A stretch of DNA of 64,000 bases from Variovorax sp. PBS-H4 (GCF_901827205.1 NZ_LR594675.1:5202001-5266000); one strand, 5' to 3'. Shown: positions 7,674 through 17,002, counted from the stretch's first letter. Notes: generated by a model not told the origin, from the sequence alone. Numbers and translations are program-made.

Positions 7674-8535
7674 CTACGCGCTTTGCCGCAGATCGGCCGA
7701 CGCGCCCATCAGCGCAGAGAGACGCGGGAGCGCCCCGAAGGCGTTGTGGGTGGTGGCCTCGGCCAGCGCTTCGGCGGTGATGCCGCGCAGCCCCGCCAGC
7801 ACTTCAGCAATGCGGGGCAGCTCGCCCGGTTCGTTGCGGCCCTGCGGCTCGCCCGCCGCGCGCTGCGCCTGCGTGCGGTAGAGCCACTGGGGCTGGATGT
7901 CGGGCGAGTCGGTCTCGAGCACGATGGCCTCGAGCGGCAGCTCCGGCCGCGAGGCGGCGCAGCTGCAGCGCGCGCTCGAAGGTCAGCGCACCGCCGAAGC
8001 CCAGCTTGAGCCCGAGCGCGAGACAGGCCTGCGCCTGCTGCATGCTCCCGTTGAAGGCGTGGGCGATGCCATGCCAACGCCCCTCGGGCGCGACCTGGCG
8101 CAGATGCTTGAGCACCTGGTCCACCGAGCGGCGCACATGGATGATCACCGGCAGCCCGTGCTTGCGTGCGAGCTGCAACTGAGTGTGAAAGAAATGTGCC
8201 TGCCTGGCAGGATCGAGGCCGGGCACGAAGAAGTCGAGCCCGATCTCGCCCACGGCGACAAGGCGCGGGTCGTCGCGCCGCGCCGCGAGCTCCGCGTCGA
8301 GCTGCGCGAGATGCTCATCCTGGGCCTCGCCGGTGCACAGGGGATGAATGCCGAGCGCGTAGGCATCGTCCTGCGCGTGCGCGAGCTCGCGAACCCTTGC
8401 GAAATTGCCGGCCGCCACGGCCGGAATCACGCACAGCGCCACGTTGCGCTGCGCCGCGCGCTGGCGCACCACGGGCATCTCGTCGCCGAACTCCGGCGCA
8501 TCCAGGTGGCAGTGGGTATCGACGAAGACGGCCAT
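7674..8535 (-). pseudogene. tatD: TatD-family metal-dependent DNase, single-base frameshift
   Basis: The N-terminal 200 residues are canonical TatD: 'MAVFVDTHCHLDAPEFGDEM' (HxH metal site), 'YALGIHPLC', 'AVGEIGLDFF', 'LPVIIHVRRSVDQVLKHL' and 'GIAHAFNGSMQQA'. After 'ALTFERALQLRRLAA' the frame is lost and recovered in another frame as 'LETDSPDIQPQWLYR...NEPGELPRIAEVLAGLRGI', which contains the essential ETDSPD metal motif. One extra C in the run at about 7942-7946 (minus-strand GCCGGAG instead of the expected GCCGAG) explains the break exactly. The gene is otherwise intact, so this is either a very recent inactivating mutation or a sequencing error. Confidence 0.85.
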
Positions 8536-8624
8536 CGCCGGATGATGCACGAACGCATGCACAGCCGCGGAAAGCGTGCTACCGTGGCTCCTCACGCGTG
8601 GACTTATTTGCCGGAGGTGTCCCG

Positions 8625-9626
8625 ATGCGCAGGCCAGCTTTCTACAGTCGCTCGCCCCGCACGCCGCTCGATGAAGCGGCCAATGCCGGGACGCCGCAGC
8701 AGCCCGACGGGTCACCCGGCGACGCACCGGCTCCGGCAGCCGTGCCGCCCCCAGGCGAGGGGCGGTGGCAGCCGGGCCGCCGCAGCTTCGCGCTGCTGCT
8801 CGCCCTCAGCATCGGATCCGCCGCCACCAGCCTCGCGCTGTGGCCGCGCCAGAACATCCGCCAGTACACGCAGAAGGACATCGACGCCGCCGTCCTGCGC
8901 ACCCTGCACACGGCCACCCTGCCCTCGCCGGCTGCCAAGGCCGCCGAGATCATCCGTCCCTCGGTGGTGCGCGTGGTGGGCTACGGTCCCGAGAAGAAGA
9001 CACCCGAGGCCCAGACCCAGAAGCAGGGCCGCAACATGGCCAAGGGCAAACCGGCGGAAGCGCAGGCGGACGAGCCGCCCGGCGAGGTGGAGCGCGGCGT
9101 CGGCACCGGCGTGGTGATCGTCGACAAGGGCATCATCCTCACCAACCTGCACGTGGTCGCGGGTGCCGAAAAGATCAGGGTCACCTTTGCCGACGGCCTC
9201 GAGGCGCCCGCCGTGGTCACCGGCGTGCAGCCCGAGAACGACCTCGCCGTGCTGCAGGCGCAAAAGCTGCCCGACGACCTGATCCCGGCCGTGATGCGCT
9301 CGACCGCCGACCTGCAGCCGGGCGACCAGGTGGCCGCCGTCGGATTTCCGTTCGGCATCGGTCCCTCGGTCTCCGCAGGCGTCGTCTCGGGCCTCAAGCG
9401 CTCGTTCCGCTCGCCCGAAGGCAAGCAGGAGCTCGGCAACCTGATCCAGTTCGACGCCGCCGCCAACCCGGGCAACTCCGGTGGGCCGCTCGTCAACATG
9501 AACGGCGAGGTGCTCGGCATCGTCACAGCCATCCTCAACCCGACTCAGCAGCGCACCTTCATTGGCATCGGATTTGCAGTACCGATCGAGAACGCCGCCT
9601 CGGCCGCCGGCTCGCCTCCCTTCTGA
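8625..9626 (+). CDS. Membrane-anchored trypsin-like serine protease (HtrA/DegP family, no PDZ)
   Basis: A 333-residue protein with a short cytoplasmic leader, one membrane anchor at about residues 48-65 (FALLLALSIGSAATSLAL) and a periplasmic trypsin domain. The triad is visible as His176 (TNLHVV), Asp206 (ENDLAVL) and Ser285 (GNSGGPLV). A Lys/Glu/Gln-rich insertion (about 125-150) precedes the protease core. No PDZ domain follows, unlike DegP, so it is a short HtrA-like form; regulation by PDZ-peptide binding is therefore not expected. The start has a good GGAGGT site. It ends 57 bp before moxR and points the same way, so it may be cotranscribed with the MoxR set. Confidence 0.88.
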   Translation: MRRPAFYSRSPRTPLDEAANAGTPQQPDGSPGDAPAPAAVPPPGEGRWQPGRRSFALLLALSIGSAATSLALWPRQNIRQYTQKDIDAAVLRTLHTATLPSPAAKAAEIIRPSVVRVVGYGPEKKTPEAQTQKQGRNMAKGKPAEAQADEPPGEVERGVGTGVVIVDKGIILTNLHVVAGAEKIRVTFADGLEAPAVVTGVQPENDLAVLQAQKLPDDLIPAVMRSTADLQPGDQVAAVGFPFGIGPSVSAGVVSGLKRSFRSPEGKQELGNLIQFDAAANPGNSGGPLVNMNGEVLGIVTAILNPTQQRTFIGIGFAVPIENAASAAGSPPF

Positions 9627-9682
9627 AACGCTTTGAACCGCGCTCCCTTCCTCCCCCTGGCCCAGCCCCAAGAAAGCACCGC

Positions 9683-10702
9683 ATGAGCACAGAGAACGAA
9701 TCGAGCCCATCGTCTTCCGCCACCACCGCCGAGCTGATGGAGCAGATCCTCTACGAGGTCAAGCGGGTCGTCGTCGGGCAGGACCGCTTCCTCGAACGCG
9801 TGATGGTGGCAGTCCTGGCAGGCGGGCACCTGCTGGTCGAAGGCGTGCCGGGCCTCGCCAAGACCCTCACCGTCAAGACGCTGGCCGACGCGGTGCGCGG
9901 ACGCTTCAAGCGCATCCAGTTCACGCCCGACCTGGTGCCGGCCGACCTGGTGGGCACCCGCATCTACAACCAGAAGACCGGCGAATTCAGCACCTCCCTG
10001 GGCCCGGTGTTCGCCAACCTCCTGCTGGCGGACGAAATCAACCGTGCGCCAGCCAAGGTACAGAGTGCCTTGCTCGAGGTGATGCAGGAGCGGCAGGTCA
10101 CGATTGCAGGCGAGACCCACCGCGTGCCGCGCCCCTTCCTGGTGATGGCAACGCAGAACCCCATCGAGACGGAGGGCACCTATCCGCTGCCGGAAGCCCA
10201 GGTCGACCGCTTCATGATGAAGGTGCTGGTCGACTACCCCACCGACGAGGAAGAATTCGTGATCGTCGAGCGCGTCATCGGCCCTCCCGTCGAGGCCAGC
10301 GCGGTCGCGACCACCGACCAGCTCGCCGCACTGCAGGCCGAGGCGCGGCAGGTGTACGTCGATCCCTCGCTCATCCAGTACGCGGTGCGGCTGGTGTCGG
10401 CCACGCGCACGCCCGAGCGGCACGGGCTCAAGGACATGCGCCGCTTCATCACGTACGGCGCCAGCCCGCGTGCCAGCATCAACTTGACCGAAGGCGCGCG
10501 CGCCCTGGCGCTGCTGCGCGGCCGCAGCTATGCGCTGCCCGAAGACATGACGGCGCTGGTCCCCGATGTGCTGCGGCACCGCGTGACGCTCTCCTACGAG
10601 GGCCTCTCCGAAGGCCTCACCCCCGATGGCCTGATCGACCGCATCATGCGGGCCGTGCCGCCGCCGGCCAAGCCGCTCGAGCATGAAAAACTGGTGGCCT
10701 AG
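9683..10702 (+). CDS. moxR: MoxR-family AAA+ ATPase
   Basis: A 339-residue AAA+ chaperone-like ATPase of the MoxR group. It has Walker A 'EGVPGLAKT', the pre-sensor segment 'DLVPADLVGTRIYN', Walker B 'LLLADEINRAPAKVQSALLE', sensor 1 'MATQNPIETEGTYPLPEAQ', 'DRFMMK' with the arginine finger and a C-terminal lid with 'GASPRASINL'. MoxR proteins work with VWA-domain partners to assemble or activate protein complexes. Both partners are encoded directly downstream (DUF58, overlapping by 20 bp, then VWA), so the set is one operon. Confidence 0.95.
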   Translation: MSTENESSPSSSATTAELMEQILYEVKRVVVGQDRFLERVMVAVLAGGHLLVEGVPGLAKTLTVKTLADAVRGRFKRIQFTPDLVPADLVGTRIYNQKTGEFSTSLGPVFANLLLADEINRAPAKVQSALLEVMQERQVTIAGETHRVPRPFLVMATQNPIETEGTYPLPEAQVDRFMMKVLVDYPTDEEEFVIVERVIGPPVEASAVATTDQLAALQAEARQVYVDPSLIQYAVRLVSATRTPERHGLKDMRRFITYGASPRASINLTEGARALALLRGRSYALPEDMTALVPDVLRHRVTLSYEGLSEGLTPDGLIDRIMRAVPPPAKPLEHEKLVA

Positions 10703-11678
10703 CCGCCGCCCAGCGGCCAACGACGAACTGGCCGCGGCTGCCGAGGCCGCGTCCGGCGGCGCCGAGCGCGCGCTGCGCCGGCTCGAGTGGACCGTGGTGC
10801 GCCGGCTCGACGGCCTGCTGCAGGGCGACTACCGCACCCTGATGCGCGGCACCGGCCTCGACCTGGCGGACCTGCGCGAGTACCAGCACCACGACGACGT
10901 GCGCCATATCGACTGGAACGTCACGGCCCGCCTGCAGACGCCGCACGTGCGTGTCTTTACCGAAGACCGCGAGATGGCGGCGTGGTTCATCCTCGACCTG
11001 AGCCGTTCGGTCGATTTCGGCTCCGGGCGCAAGGCCAAGCGCGAAATCTCGGCCGGCTTCGTCGGCGTGATCGCGCGCCTGCTCACGCGGCACGGCAACC
11101 GCGTCGGCGCGCTGGTCTACGGCAACGATGTCGAAGCCGTAATTCCGCCGCGCACCGGCCGGCGCCACGTGCTTCACCTGCTGCACGCCATGGAACGCCG
11201 CCCCGCCGAGAAGGACCAGCCCAGGCAGAAAGGCATGACCCGCCTGGCCGAGCTGCTCAAGTCGGCGGCCGTGCTGATGCCGCGCCGCTCGACCGTGTTC
11301 GTGGTGTCCGACTTCCTCAGCGAGCCGGGCTGGGACCGCGCGCTGGCGCAGCTGGTGCGGCGCCACGAGGTCGTGGCCGTGCGCCTGTTCGATCCTCTCG
11401 AGCTCGACCTGCCCGACCTCGGCCTGGTGCCGCTCACCGACGCCGAGACCGGCGAGCAGCTCTGGGTCGATACGCACGACGCCGGCTTCCGCAAGCGCTT
11501 CGCCCGGCTCGCCGCCGAGCGCGAAAACACCTTGCGCGAGACGCTGGCCAAGGTGGGCGTCGACACGCTCGAACTCTCGACCAACGACGACCTGGTGGAA
11601 GCGATCGTGCGCTTTGCCGACATGCGCAAGCGCCGCGTGCGCGCCGGCTCGTCCCAGCCCAAGGCGGTGGCAGCATGA
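10683..11678 (+). CDS. DUF58 domain protein of a MoxR operon
   Basis: A 331-residue soluble protein with the DUF58 signature 'DLADLREYQHHDDVRHIDWNVTAR' (family pattern: R-x-Y-x-x-G/H-D-D-x-R-x-I-D-W) followed by a degenerate VWA-like fold: 'AAWFILDLSRSVDFGSG' in the MIDAS position and 'STVFVVSDFLSEPGWDRAL' further on. These proteins are partners of MoxR ATPases, and their biochemical role is not settled. The start overlaps moxR and its stop overlaps the next ATG, showing translational coupling across the three genes. Confidence 0.92.
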   Translation: MKNWWPSRRPAANDELAAAAEAASGGAERALRRLEWTVVRRLDGLLQGDYRTLMRGTGLDLADLREYQHHDDVRHIDWNVTARLQTPHVRVFTEDREMAAWFILDLSRSVDFGSGRKAKREISAGFVGVIARLLTRHGNRVGALVYGNDVEAVIPPRTGRRHVLHLLHAMERRPAEKDQPRQKGMTRLAELLKSAAVLMPRRSTVFVVSDFLSEPGWDRALAQLVRRHEVVAVRLFDPLELDLPDLGLVPLTDAETGEQLWVDTHDAGFRKRFARLAAERENTLRETLAKVGVDTLELSTNDDLVEAIVRFADMRKRRVRAGSSQPKAVAA

Positions 11679-12739
11679 ACTTCCTCTGGCCTCAATTTCT
11701 CTGGCTGCTGGCCGCCGTGCCACTGCTGGTGCTGCTCTATGTCTGGCTTTTGCGGCGCAAGAAGAAGCTGGCGCTGCGCTATGCGAGCCTCTCGATCGTG
11801 CGCGAGGCGATGGGCGTGCGCCAGAGCGTGCGGCGCCACATTCCGCCCGCCCTGTTCCTGCTCGCGATGGTCGCGATGCTGATCGCCGCCGCGCGGCCGA
11901 TGGCGGTGGTGGTGCTGCCTTCCAACCAGCAGACCATCATCCTGGCGATGGACGTGTCGGGCAGCATGCGCGCGGCCGACGTCCAGCCCAACCGGCTGGT
12001 GGCAGCGCAGGAAGCGGCCAAGGCCTTCCTGAAGGACCTGCCGCGCCACGTGAAGGTCGGCATCGTCGCCTTCGCGGGCAGTGCCAACGTCGCGCAGTTG
12101 CCCACCACCAATCGCGAGGACCTGGTCCAGGCGATCGACTCCTTCCAGCTGCAGCGCGCCACGGCGACCGGCAACGCCATCGTCGTCTCGCTCGCCACCC
12201 TGTTCCCCGATGCCGGGATCGACATCGCGAACTTCGGCCCGAACGGCAGCAGTTCCAGCAACAGCAACAGCCGCACGCGCGGCGTGCCCCTCGACCAGGC
12301 CGGCAAGCCGCCACCCAAGGAATTCACGCCGGTCGCGCCCGGCTCCTACACCTCGGCCGCCATCATCATGTTGACCGACGGCCAGCGCACCACCGGCGTC
12401 GATCCGCTCGACGCGGCCAAGGTCGCGGCCGAGCGCGGGGTGCGCGTCTACACGGTAGGCATCGGCACGGTGGACGGCGAGACCATCGGCTTCGAAGGCT
12501 GGTCGATGCGCGTGCGCCTCGACGAGGAAACGCTCAAGGCCATCGCCAACAAGACGCAGGCCGAGTACTACTACGCGGGTACCGCGGCCGACCTCACCAA
12601 GGTCTACAACACGCTGAGCTCGCGGCTCACGGTCGAGAAGAAGGAAACCGAGATCTCGGCCCTGTTCGCCCTCGGCGCCGCGGTGCTGGCGCTGCTGTCG
12701 GCCGGGCTTTCGCTGCTCTGGTTCAACCGCATCCTCTGA
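11675..12739 (+). CDS. BatA-like membrane protein with VWA domain
   Basis: A 354-residue protein with an N-terminal aerotolerance-type region of two membrane helices (FLWPQFLWLLAAVPLLVLL; PALFLLAMVAMLIAA), a von Willebrand A domain with a perfect MIDAS 'DVSGSMRA' and later 'LTDGQRTTG', and a C-terminal membrane helix (ALFALGAAVLALLSAGLSLL) ending 'WFNRIL'. A Ser/Asn-rich loop (GSSSSNSNSR) interrupts the domain. The VWA domain therefore lies between membrane anchors, as in BatA. Companion batB, batD and batE genes are absent, so this is a minimal MoxR-DUF58-BatA set. Confidence 0.92.
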   Translation: MNFLWPQFLWLLAAVPLLVLLYVWLLRRKKKLALRYASLSIVREAMGVRQSVRRHIPPALFLLAMVAMLIAAARPMAVVVLPSNQQTIILAMDVSGSMRAADVQPNRLVAAQEAAKAFLKDLPRHVKVGIVAFAGSANVAQLPTTNREDLVQAIDSFQLQRATATGNAIVVSLATLFPDAGIDIANFGPNGSSSSNSNSRTRGVPLDQAGKPPPKEFTPVAPGSYTSAAIIMLTDGQRTTGVDPLDAAKVAAERGVRVYTVGIGTVDGETIGFEGWSMRVRLDEETLKAIANKTQAEYYYAGTAADLTKVYNTLSSRLTVEKKETEISALFALGAAVLALLSAGLSLLWFNRIL

Positions 12740-12777
12740 GGGAGGATGCGCGCCCCGACGCGGGCCATACTCGCTTC

Positions 12778-13536
12778 ATGTTCGATCTCAAAGACAAGAC
12801 GGCGCTCGTCACCGGCGGCAATGGCGGCATCGGCCTGGGCATGGCGCGAGGCCTGGCGCAGGCGGGCGCACGCGTCGTGATCGCGGCGCGCAACGCGGAA
12901 AAATCGGCCGGTGCGGTCGAGGCGCTGCGCGCCCTGGGCAGCGACAGCTTCGCACTGGCCGGCGACGTGAGCGACGAAGCCTCGGTGCAGCGGCTGGTCG
13001 ACGAAGCGGCTGCGCGCTGCGGCCGGGTCGACATCCTGGTCAACAACGCCGGCACCACCGTGCGCAAGCCCGTCGACCAGCTCGCGCTGTCCGAGTGGCA
13101 CGCGGTGATCGACACCAACCTCACCAGCGCCTTCCTGTGCTGCCGCGCCGCCTACCCGCATCTGAAGAAGGCCGGTGGCGGCAAGATCATCAACATCGGC
13201 TCGATGATGTCGATCTTCGGAGCTCCCTATGCGCCGGCCTACGGCGCGAGCAAGGGCGGGGTCGTGCAGCTGACGCGTTCCATGGCGGCCTCCTGGGCAC
13301 CCGACAACATCCAGGTCAACGCCGTGCTGCCCGGCTGGATCCGCACCGAGCTGACCGACGGCGCACGCACCCTGGTGCAGGGCCTGGAAGACCGCGTGAA
13401 TGCGCGCACGCCGGCCGGGCGCTGGGGTGCGCCGGAGGACCTGGCGGGGATCGCGGTGTTCCTGGCGAGCCGCGCCTCCGACTTCGTGACGGGCACGGCG
13501 ATTCCCGTCGACGGGGGCTATTCGATCGCAGCCTGA
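12778..13536 (+). CDS. Short-chain dehydrogenase/reductase
   Basis: A 252-residue classical SDR that oxidises or reduces a carbonyl/hydroxyl with NAD(P). It shows the cofactor motif TGGNGGIG at residues 12-19, NNAG at about 87-90, the catalytic Ser in 'IINIGSMMSIFG', 'YGASK' with the catalytic Tyr and Lys, and the C-terminal 'GTAIPVDGGYSIA'. Sequence flavour is that of gluconate 5-dehydrogenase or 3-oxoacyl-ACP reductase-like members, but the substrate cannot be assigned. It stands alone, convergent with the LysR gene and 38 bp after the VWA gene. Confidence 0.93.
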   Translation: MFDLKDKTALVTGGNGGIGLGMARGLAQAGARVVIAARNAEKSAGAVEALRALGSDSFALAGDVSDEASVQRLVDEAAARCGRVDILVNNAGTTVRKPVDQLALSEWHAVIDTNLTSAFLCCRAAYPHLKKAGGGKIINIGSMMSIFGAPYAPAYGASKGGVVQLTRSMAASWAPDNIQVNAVLPGWIRTELTDGARTLVQGLEDRVNARTPAGRWGAPEDLAGIAVFLASRASDFVTGTAIPVDGGYSIAA

Positions 13537-13553
13537 CGGGCGCTTCTTCGCAG

Positions 13554-14471
13554 TCAGCGCTGGATTCGCGGTTGTGGAAGCGTCTTGAACGCCTCGTCCC
13601 ACACACGATTGAACACGTCGCAGAAGGCCTCTTGCACCACCGACATCGGCCGGTACCGGTTGCGGATGATCCGAACCTCCAGCCTTTCGCTGCTCTTGAA
13701 GGGCCGCACTGCGAGCCCGGTGAAAGACTGGCCGGCCACGGCGGCGCGATCGATGACGGCAATGCCGGCGCCGGCCTGGGCGAACCAGCAGGCGGTGGTG
13801 GCGGAGCGCACCTCGATGTCAAGGCGCAACTGCGCGGCCGCCTTGCCGTAGGCGCGGCGCAGGCTCTGGCCGTACGGCGTGCCGGCGGGCGAGGTGATCA
13901 CGCGCCGGCCGCGCAGGTCGACCGGCGTGACCAGGGTTTTTGCAGCCAGCGGATGGTCCTCGCGCATCACGCAGGCCAGGCCGCAGGCGTAGCTCTTGAC
14001 GGTCACCAGGTTCGGATGCTCGTTGGGCAGCAGGCCGATCGCGAGATCCGCTGAATGGTCGAGCAGCGCATCGACCATGATGGGCGACACCAGCACTTCG
14101 ATGCGGCTTTTCAGCAGCGGAAAGCGTTCGTAAAGCAGGGCGATGGCGCGCGGCGCAAGGTACGAGGCCAGGCTGGCCGAGACGGCCAGGCGCAGCGTGC
14201 CGGTCTCGGGTCGGGCCAGTGTTCGCGAGACATCGCGCACACGCTCGACGCCGCGCCACAGATTCTCGATCTCGGCATGGAGCTGCTGCGCCTCGGACGT
14301 GGGCACGAGGCGGCCCTTGACGCGCTCGAACAGCACCAGCCCGCTCTGGCGCGCCGCATGTGCGAGCAGCTTGCTTACCGCGGGTTGCGAAACGTGCAGC
14401 AGTTCGGCGGCCGCGGCCACGCTGCCGGTGAGCATGACGGCGCGGAAGACTTCCATGTGGCGCAGGTTCAT
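13554..14471 (-). CDS. LysR-family regulator
   Basis: A 305-residue LysR-type transcription factor with an N-terminal winged helix ('MEVFRAVMLTGSVAAAAELLHVSQPAVSKLL') and a C-terminal LysR-substrate domain with 'GLLPNEHPNLVTVKSYACG' and 'VTPVDLRGRRVI'. It diverges from a Bug receptor/FAD oxidoreductase pair, the typical arrangement for a regulator of the adjacent operon. A perfect dyad TAACC-AAA-GGTTA (14471-14483, form T-N11-A) covers its own start codon, fitting negative autoregulation. The ATG at 14471 was chosen; a TTG two codons upstream is unlikely. Confidence 0.93.
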   Translation of the reverse strand: MNLRHMEVFRAVMLTGSVAAAAELLHVSQPAVSKLLAHAARQSGLVLFERVKGRLVPTSEAQQLHAEIENLWRGVERVRDVSRTLARPETGTLRLAVSASLASYLAPRAIALLYERFPLLKSRIEVLVSPIMVDALLDHSADLAIGLLPNEHPNLVTVKSYACGLACVMREDHPLAAKTLVTPVDLRGRRVITSPAGTPYGQSLRRAYGKAAAQLRLDIEVRSATTACWFAQAGAGIAVIDRAAVAGQSFTGLAVRPFKSSERLEVRIIRNRYRPMSVVQEAFCDVFNRVWDEAFKTLPQPRIQR

Positions 14472-14483
14472 AACCAAAGGTTA
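14471..14483. promoter_or_regulatory. LysR-type T-N11-A box overlapping the lysR start codon
   Basis: TAACCAAAGGTTA is a perfect 5-3-5 inverted repeat with the T-N11-A form of LysR binding sites. It lies between the divergent lysR and Bug genes and touches the lysR ATG. Confidence 0.5.
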
Positions 14484-14582
14484 AGGCATGGCCATGTCTT
14501 TTCATTTGCCGGCTATCGGTGTGCACCGAACAATGAGCACGACTCCCGCCGCGCCGGGAGGAACAGAAGACGGAGACAAGCC

Positions 14583-15563
14583 ATGAAGAAGACGAGCATC
14601 GGCCCCGCGCGCCGCCGCCTGCTGCAGGCCGCGGCGCTGATGGCCCTGGCCCCCACGCTGCGCGCGCAGGGCTTTCCGAGCAAGCCGGTGCGCATCTACC
14701 TGCCCCAGCCCCCCGGCGGCGCGGCCGATCGGCTCGCGCGCGTGCTCGGCGAACGGCTGGAAGCGCGCTGGAAGCAGTCGGTCATCATCGAGAACAAGCC
14801 CGGCGGGGGCGTGGTGATCGGCACGCAGGCGACCGCGCGCGCAGCGCCGGACGGCCATACGCTGGGCCTGCTCGGCAGCTCGCTCAGCATCAACGCCGTG
14901 CAGCGCAAGGACCTGCCTTATGACAGCGTGAAGGACCTGCAGCCGATCGCCCGCGTGGGCTACTACACGGTGGCGCTGGTCGCGGCGGCCGACTTCCCGG
15001 CCAGCGACATCCGCGAGCTGATCGCACTGGCGAAGAAGCAGCCCGGAAGGCTCTCGTTCGGCTCCAACGGGATCGGCACTTCCGCGCAGCTCGCAGGCGA
15101 GATGCTCAACCACATGGCCGGCATCCAGCTGCAGCACGTGCCCTACAACGGCGCGGCCAAGATGTACACCGACATCGTGGGCAAGCAGATCCCCATGGGC
15201 TTCTCGGTCGCGAGCTCGGCGGAGACCTTCGTGAGGAGCGGCCAGCTCAAGGTGCTCGGCGTGACCAGCACGAAGCGCAGCCCGCTCTACCCCGACTGGC
15301 CGGCCATCGCCGAGACGCTGCCGGGCTACGAGGCCGTCAACTGGGCCGGCTTCGCGGCGCCGGTGGGCGTGCCGCGCGAGATCGCGCAGCGCCTCGCCGA
15401 CGACATCGTTGCGGTGCTCGCGATGCCCGAGGTCGCCAAGACCATGGCCGAGATGGGCGTCGAGGTCTCGCCGCAGGGCCCGGACGAATTCAAGGCCTTC
15501 ATCCAGAGCGAGATCCGGCGCTTCGCGGAGGTCACCAAGCCTTTGGGCGCACCCACCAACTGA
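14583..15563 (+). CDS. Bug-family periplasmic binding protein
   Basis: A 326-residue extracytoplasmic receptor of the tripartite tricarboxylate family with a twin-arginine-like signal (ARRRLLQAAALMALAPTLRAQ). Family motifs are 'FPSKPVRIYLPQPPGG', 'IIENKPGGGVVIG', 'SFGSNGIGTSAQ' and 'HVPYNGAAKMYTDI'. No tctAB genes are adjacent, so it must share membrane subunits encoded elsewhere or act as a sensor. The start has a GGAGACAAGCC spacer site. It is followed after 7 bp by an FAD oxidoreductase and is divergent from a LysR regulator, suggesting uptake and oxidation of one inducing carboxylate. Confidence 0.92.
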   Translation: MKKTSIGPARRRLLQAAALMALAPTLRAQGFPSKPVRIYLPQPPGGAADRLARVLGERLEARWKQSVIIENKPGGGVVIGTQATARAAPDGHTLGLLGSSLSINAVQRKDLPYDSVKDLQPIARVGYYTVALVAAADFPASDIRELIALAKKQPGRLSFGSNGIGTSAQLAGEMLNHMAGIQLQHVPYNGAAKMYTDIVGKQIPMGFSVASSAETFVRSGQLKVLGVTSTKRSPLYPDWPAIAETLPGYEAVNWAGFAAPVGVPREIAQRLADDIVAVLAMPEVAKTMAEMGVEVSPQGPDEFKAFIQSEIRRFAEVTKPLGAPTN

Positions 15564-15570
15564 CATCACC

Positions 15571-16983
15571 ATGAACGACGACACCTATACCTTCACGCGC
15601 CGGATTCCGTCCGGCGACAGCTACGACCTCGTGGTGGCAGGCGGCGGCCCGGCGGGCACAGCGGCGGCCGTGTGCGCCGCGCGGCTGGGCCTCAGGACCT
15701 TGCTGGTCGAAGCCACGGGCTGCCTGGGCGGCATGGGTACTTCGGGCCTGGTCGCGTCCTTCGGGCCGGTGGCCGACGGCGAGCGCATGCTGGTCGGGGG
15801 CTTCATGAAGGAGCTGCTCGAAACCATGTGGACCCAGAAGGCCTTCGGTCCGCACGTGGTGCCCGAATTCCTGCACGCGCAGCTCAACCGGTGGGTGCCG
15901 TTCAAGCCCGAGCACCTGAAGCGCATCCTCGACGACTTCGCGGTCTCGGCCGGTGTGGAGCTGCGCTTCTTCACGCGCGTGATCGAGGCCGACACCGACG
16001 GGCGGCGCGTCAACGGCGTGATCCTGAGCAACGTGGAGGGCCTGCGTCATGTGCGTGCAAGCGCCTTCGTCGATGCGACCGGCGATGCCGCGCTCGCCGC
16101 GCTCGCGGGCGCCGAGTGCAAGGTGGTGCTGCGCGACACCGAAACCGTGGCGCCGAGCACGCTGTGCTCGCTGCTCGGCGGCATGCACTGGGACCATCCG
16201 GCCTATGGCAGCGACTGGCGGGGGATCGACGAAGTCAAGAACCACACCAAGACCGAGCTGCTCGCCCAGGCCATCGCCGACGGCCACTTCACGCAGGAAG
16301 ACCGCTTCATGCCCGGCATGAACAAGATCGGCGAGCGCACTGCCACGCTGAACGCAGGACATGTGTTCAACCTCAACCCGCTGTCCAACCGCAGCCTCTC
16401 CGACGGCATGGTGTTCGGCCGCAAGCTGGCGGTGGAGTACCTGGAGTTCTACCGGAAGTACGTGCCCGGCTGCGAGGACCTCGAGCTGCAGGCCACGGCG
16501 CCGGTGATGGGCGTGCGCGACTCGCGCCGCATCGTCGGCGAGTTCGAGCTCGGCATCGAGGACTTCCGCAACCGCCGTCAGTTCGCCGATCAGATCGCGG
16601 TGTACAACCGCCCGACCGACGTGCATCCGACCGACACCTCGAAAGCGGAGTACGAGCGCTTCCTGAAGGACTTCCACGGCAAGGACAACCTCGGCCGCGG
16701 CGGCAGCGTGGGCATCCCTTACAGCATCCTGGTGCCGCGCGGTTCCGACAACCTGTGGGTCGCCGGGCGCTGCCATTCGAGCGACACCAAGGTGCACGGA
16801 TCGATTCGCGCGCAGTCGGCGGCCTACATGATGGGACAGGCGGCCGGCACGGCAGCGGCCCAGTCGATCGCGACCGGGCAGCCGGCGTGCGACCTGGACA
16901 CGCAGGCGCTGGTGGAGCGGCTGCGGGAGGCTGGCGCCTATCTGCCGCAGGCCGCGCTGTCGCGCGCCATGACGCGCGCCTGA
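15571..16983 (+). CDS. FAD-dependent oxidoreductase
   Basis: A 470-residue flavoprotein of the FAD_oxidored family. The N-terminal dinucleotide fold is 'YDLVVAGGGPAGTAAAVCAARLG', with Glu at the end of the second strand (LLVEATGCLGGMGTSG) and a conserved 'FVDATGDAALAALAG'. The C-terminal FAD-binding segment is 'NLWVAGRCHSSDTKVHGSIR' and 'MMGQAAGTAAA'. Such proteins oxidise small organic substrates; the substrate is unknown. The start lies just after the Bug gene stop, so the two form an operon presumably controlled by the divergent LysR. Confidence 0.9.
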   Translation: MNDDTYTFTRRIPSGDSYDLVVAGGGPAGTAAAVCAARLGLRTLLVEATGCLGGMGTSGLVASFGPVADGERMLVGGFMKELLETMWTQKAFGPHVVPEFLHAQLNRWVPFKPEHLKRILDDFAVSAGVELRFFTRVIEADTDGRRVNGVILSNVEGLRHVRASAFVDATGDAALAALAGAECKVVLRDTETVAPSTLCSLLGGMHWDHPAYGSDWRGIDEVKNHTKTELLAQAIADGHFTQEDRFMPGMNKIGERTATLNAGHVFNLNPLSNRSLSDGMVFGRKLAVEYLEFYRKYVPGCEDLELQATAPVMGVRDSRRIVGEFELGIEDFRNRRQFADQIAVYNRPTDVHPTDTSKAEYERFLKDFHGKDNLGRGGSVGIPYSILVPRGSDNLWVAGRCHSSDTKVHGSIRAQSAAYMMGQAAGTAAAQSIATGQPACDLDTQALVERLREAGAYLPQAALSRAMTRA

Positions 16984-17002
16984 CGGCGGCACGCAGCTCG
17001 CG

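Noticed and set aside
8536..8727. Upstream extension of tatD by 64 codons
   Set aside because: The family begins at MAVFVDTHCH; the extension overlaps the divergent protease leader and has no conserved sequence.
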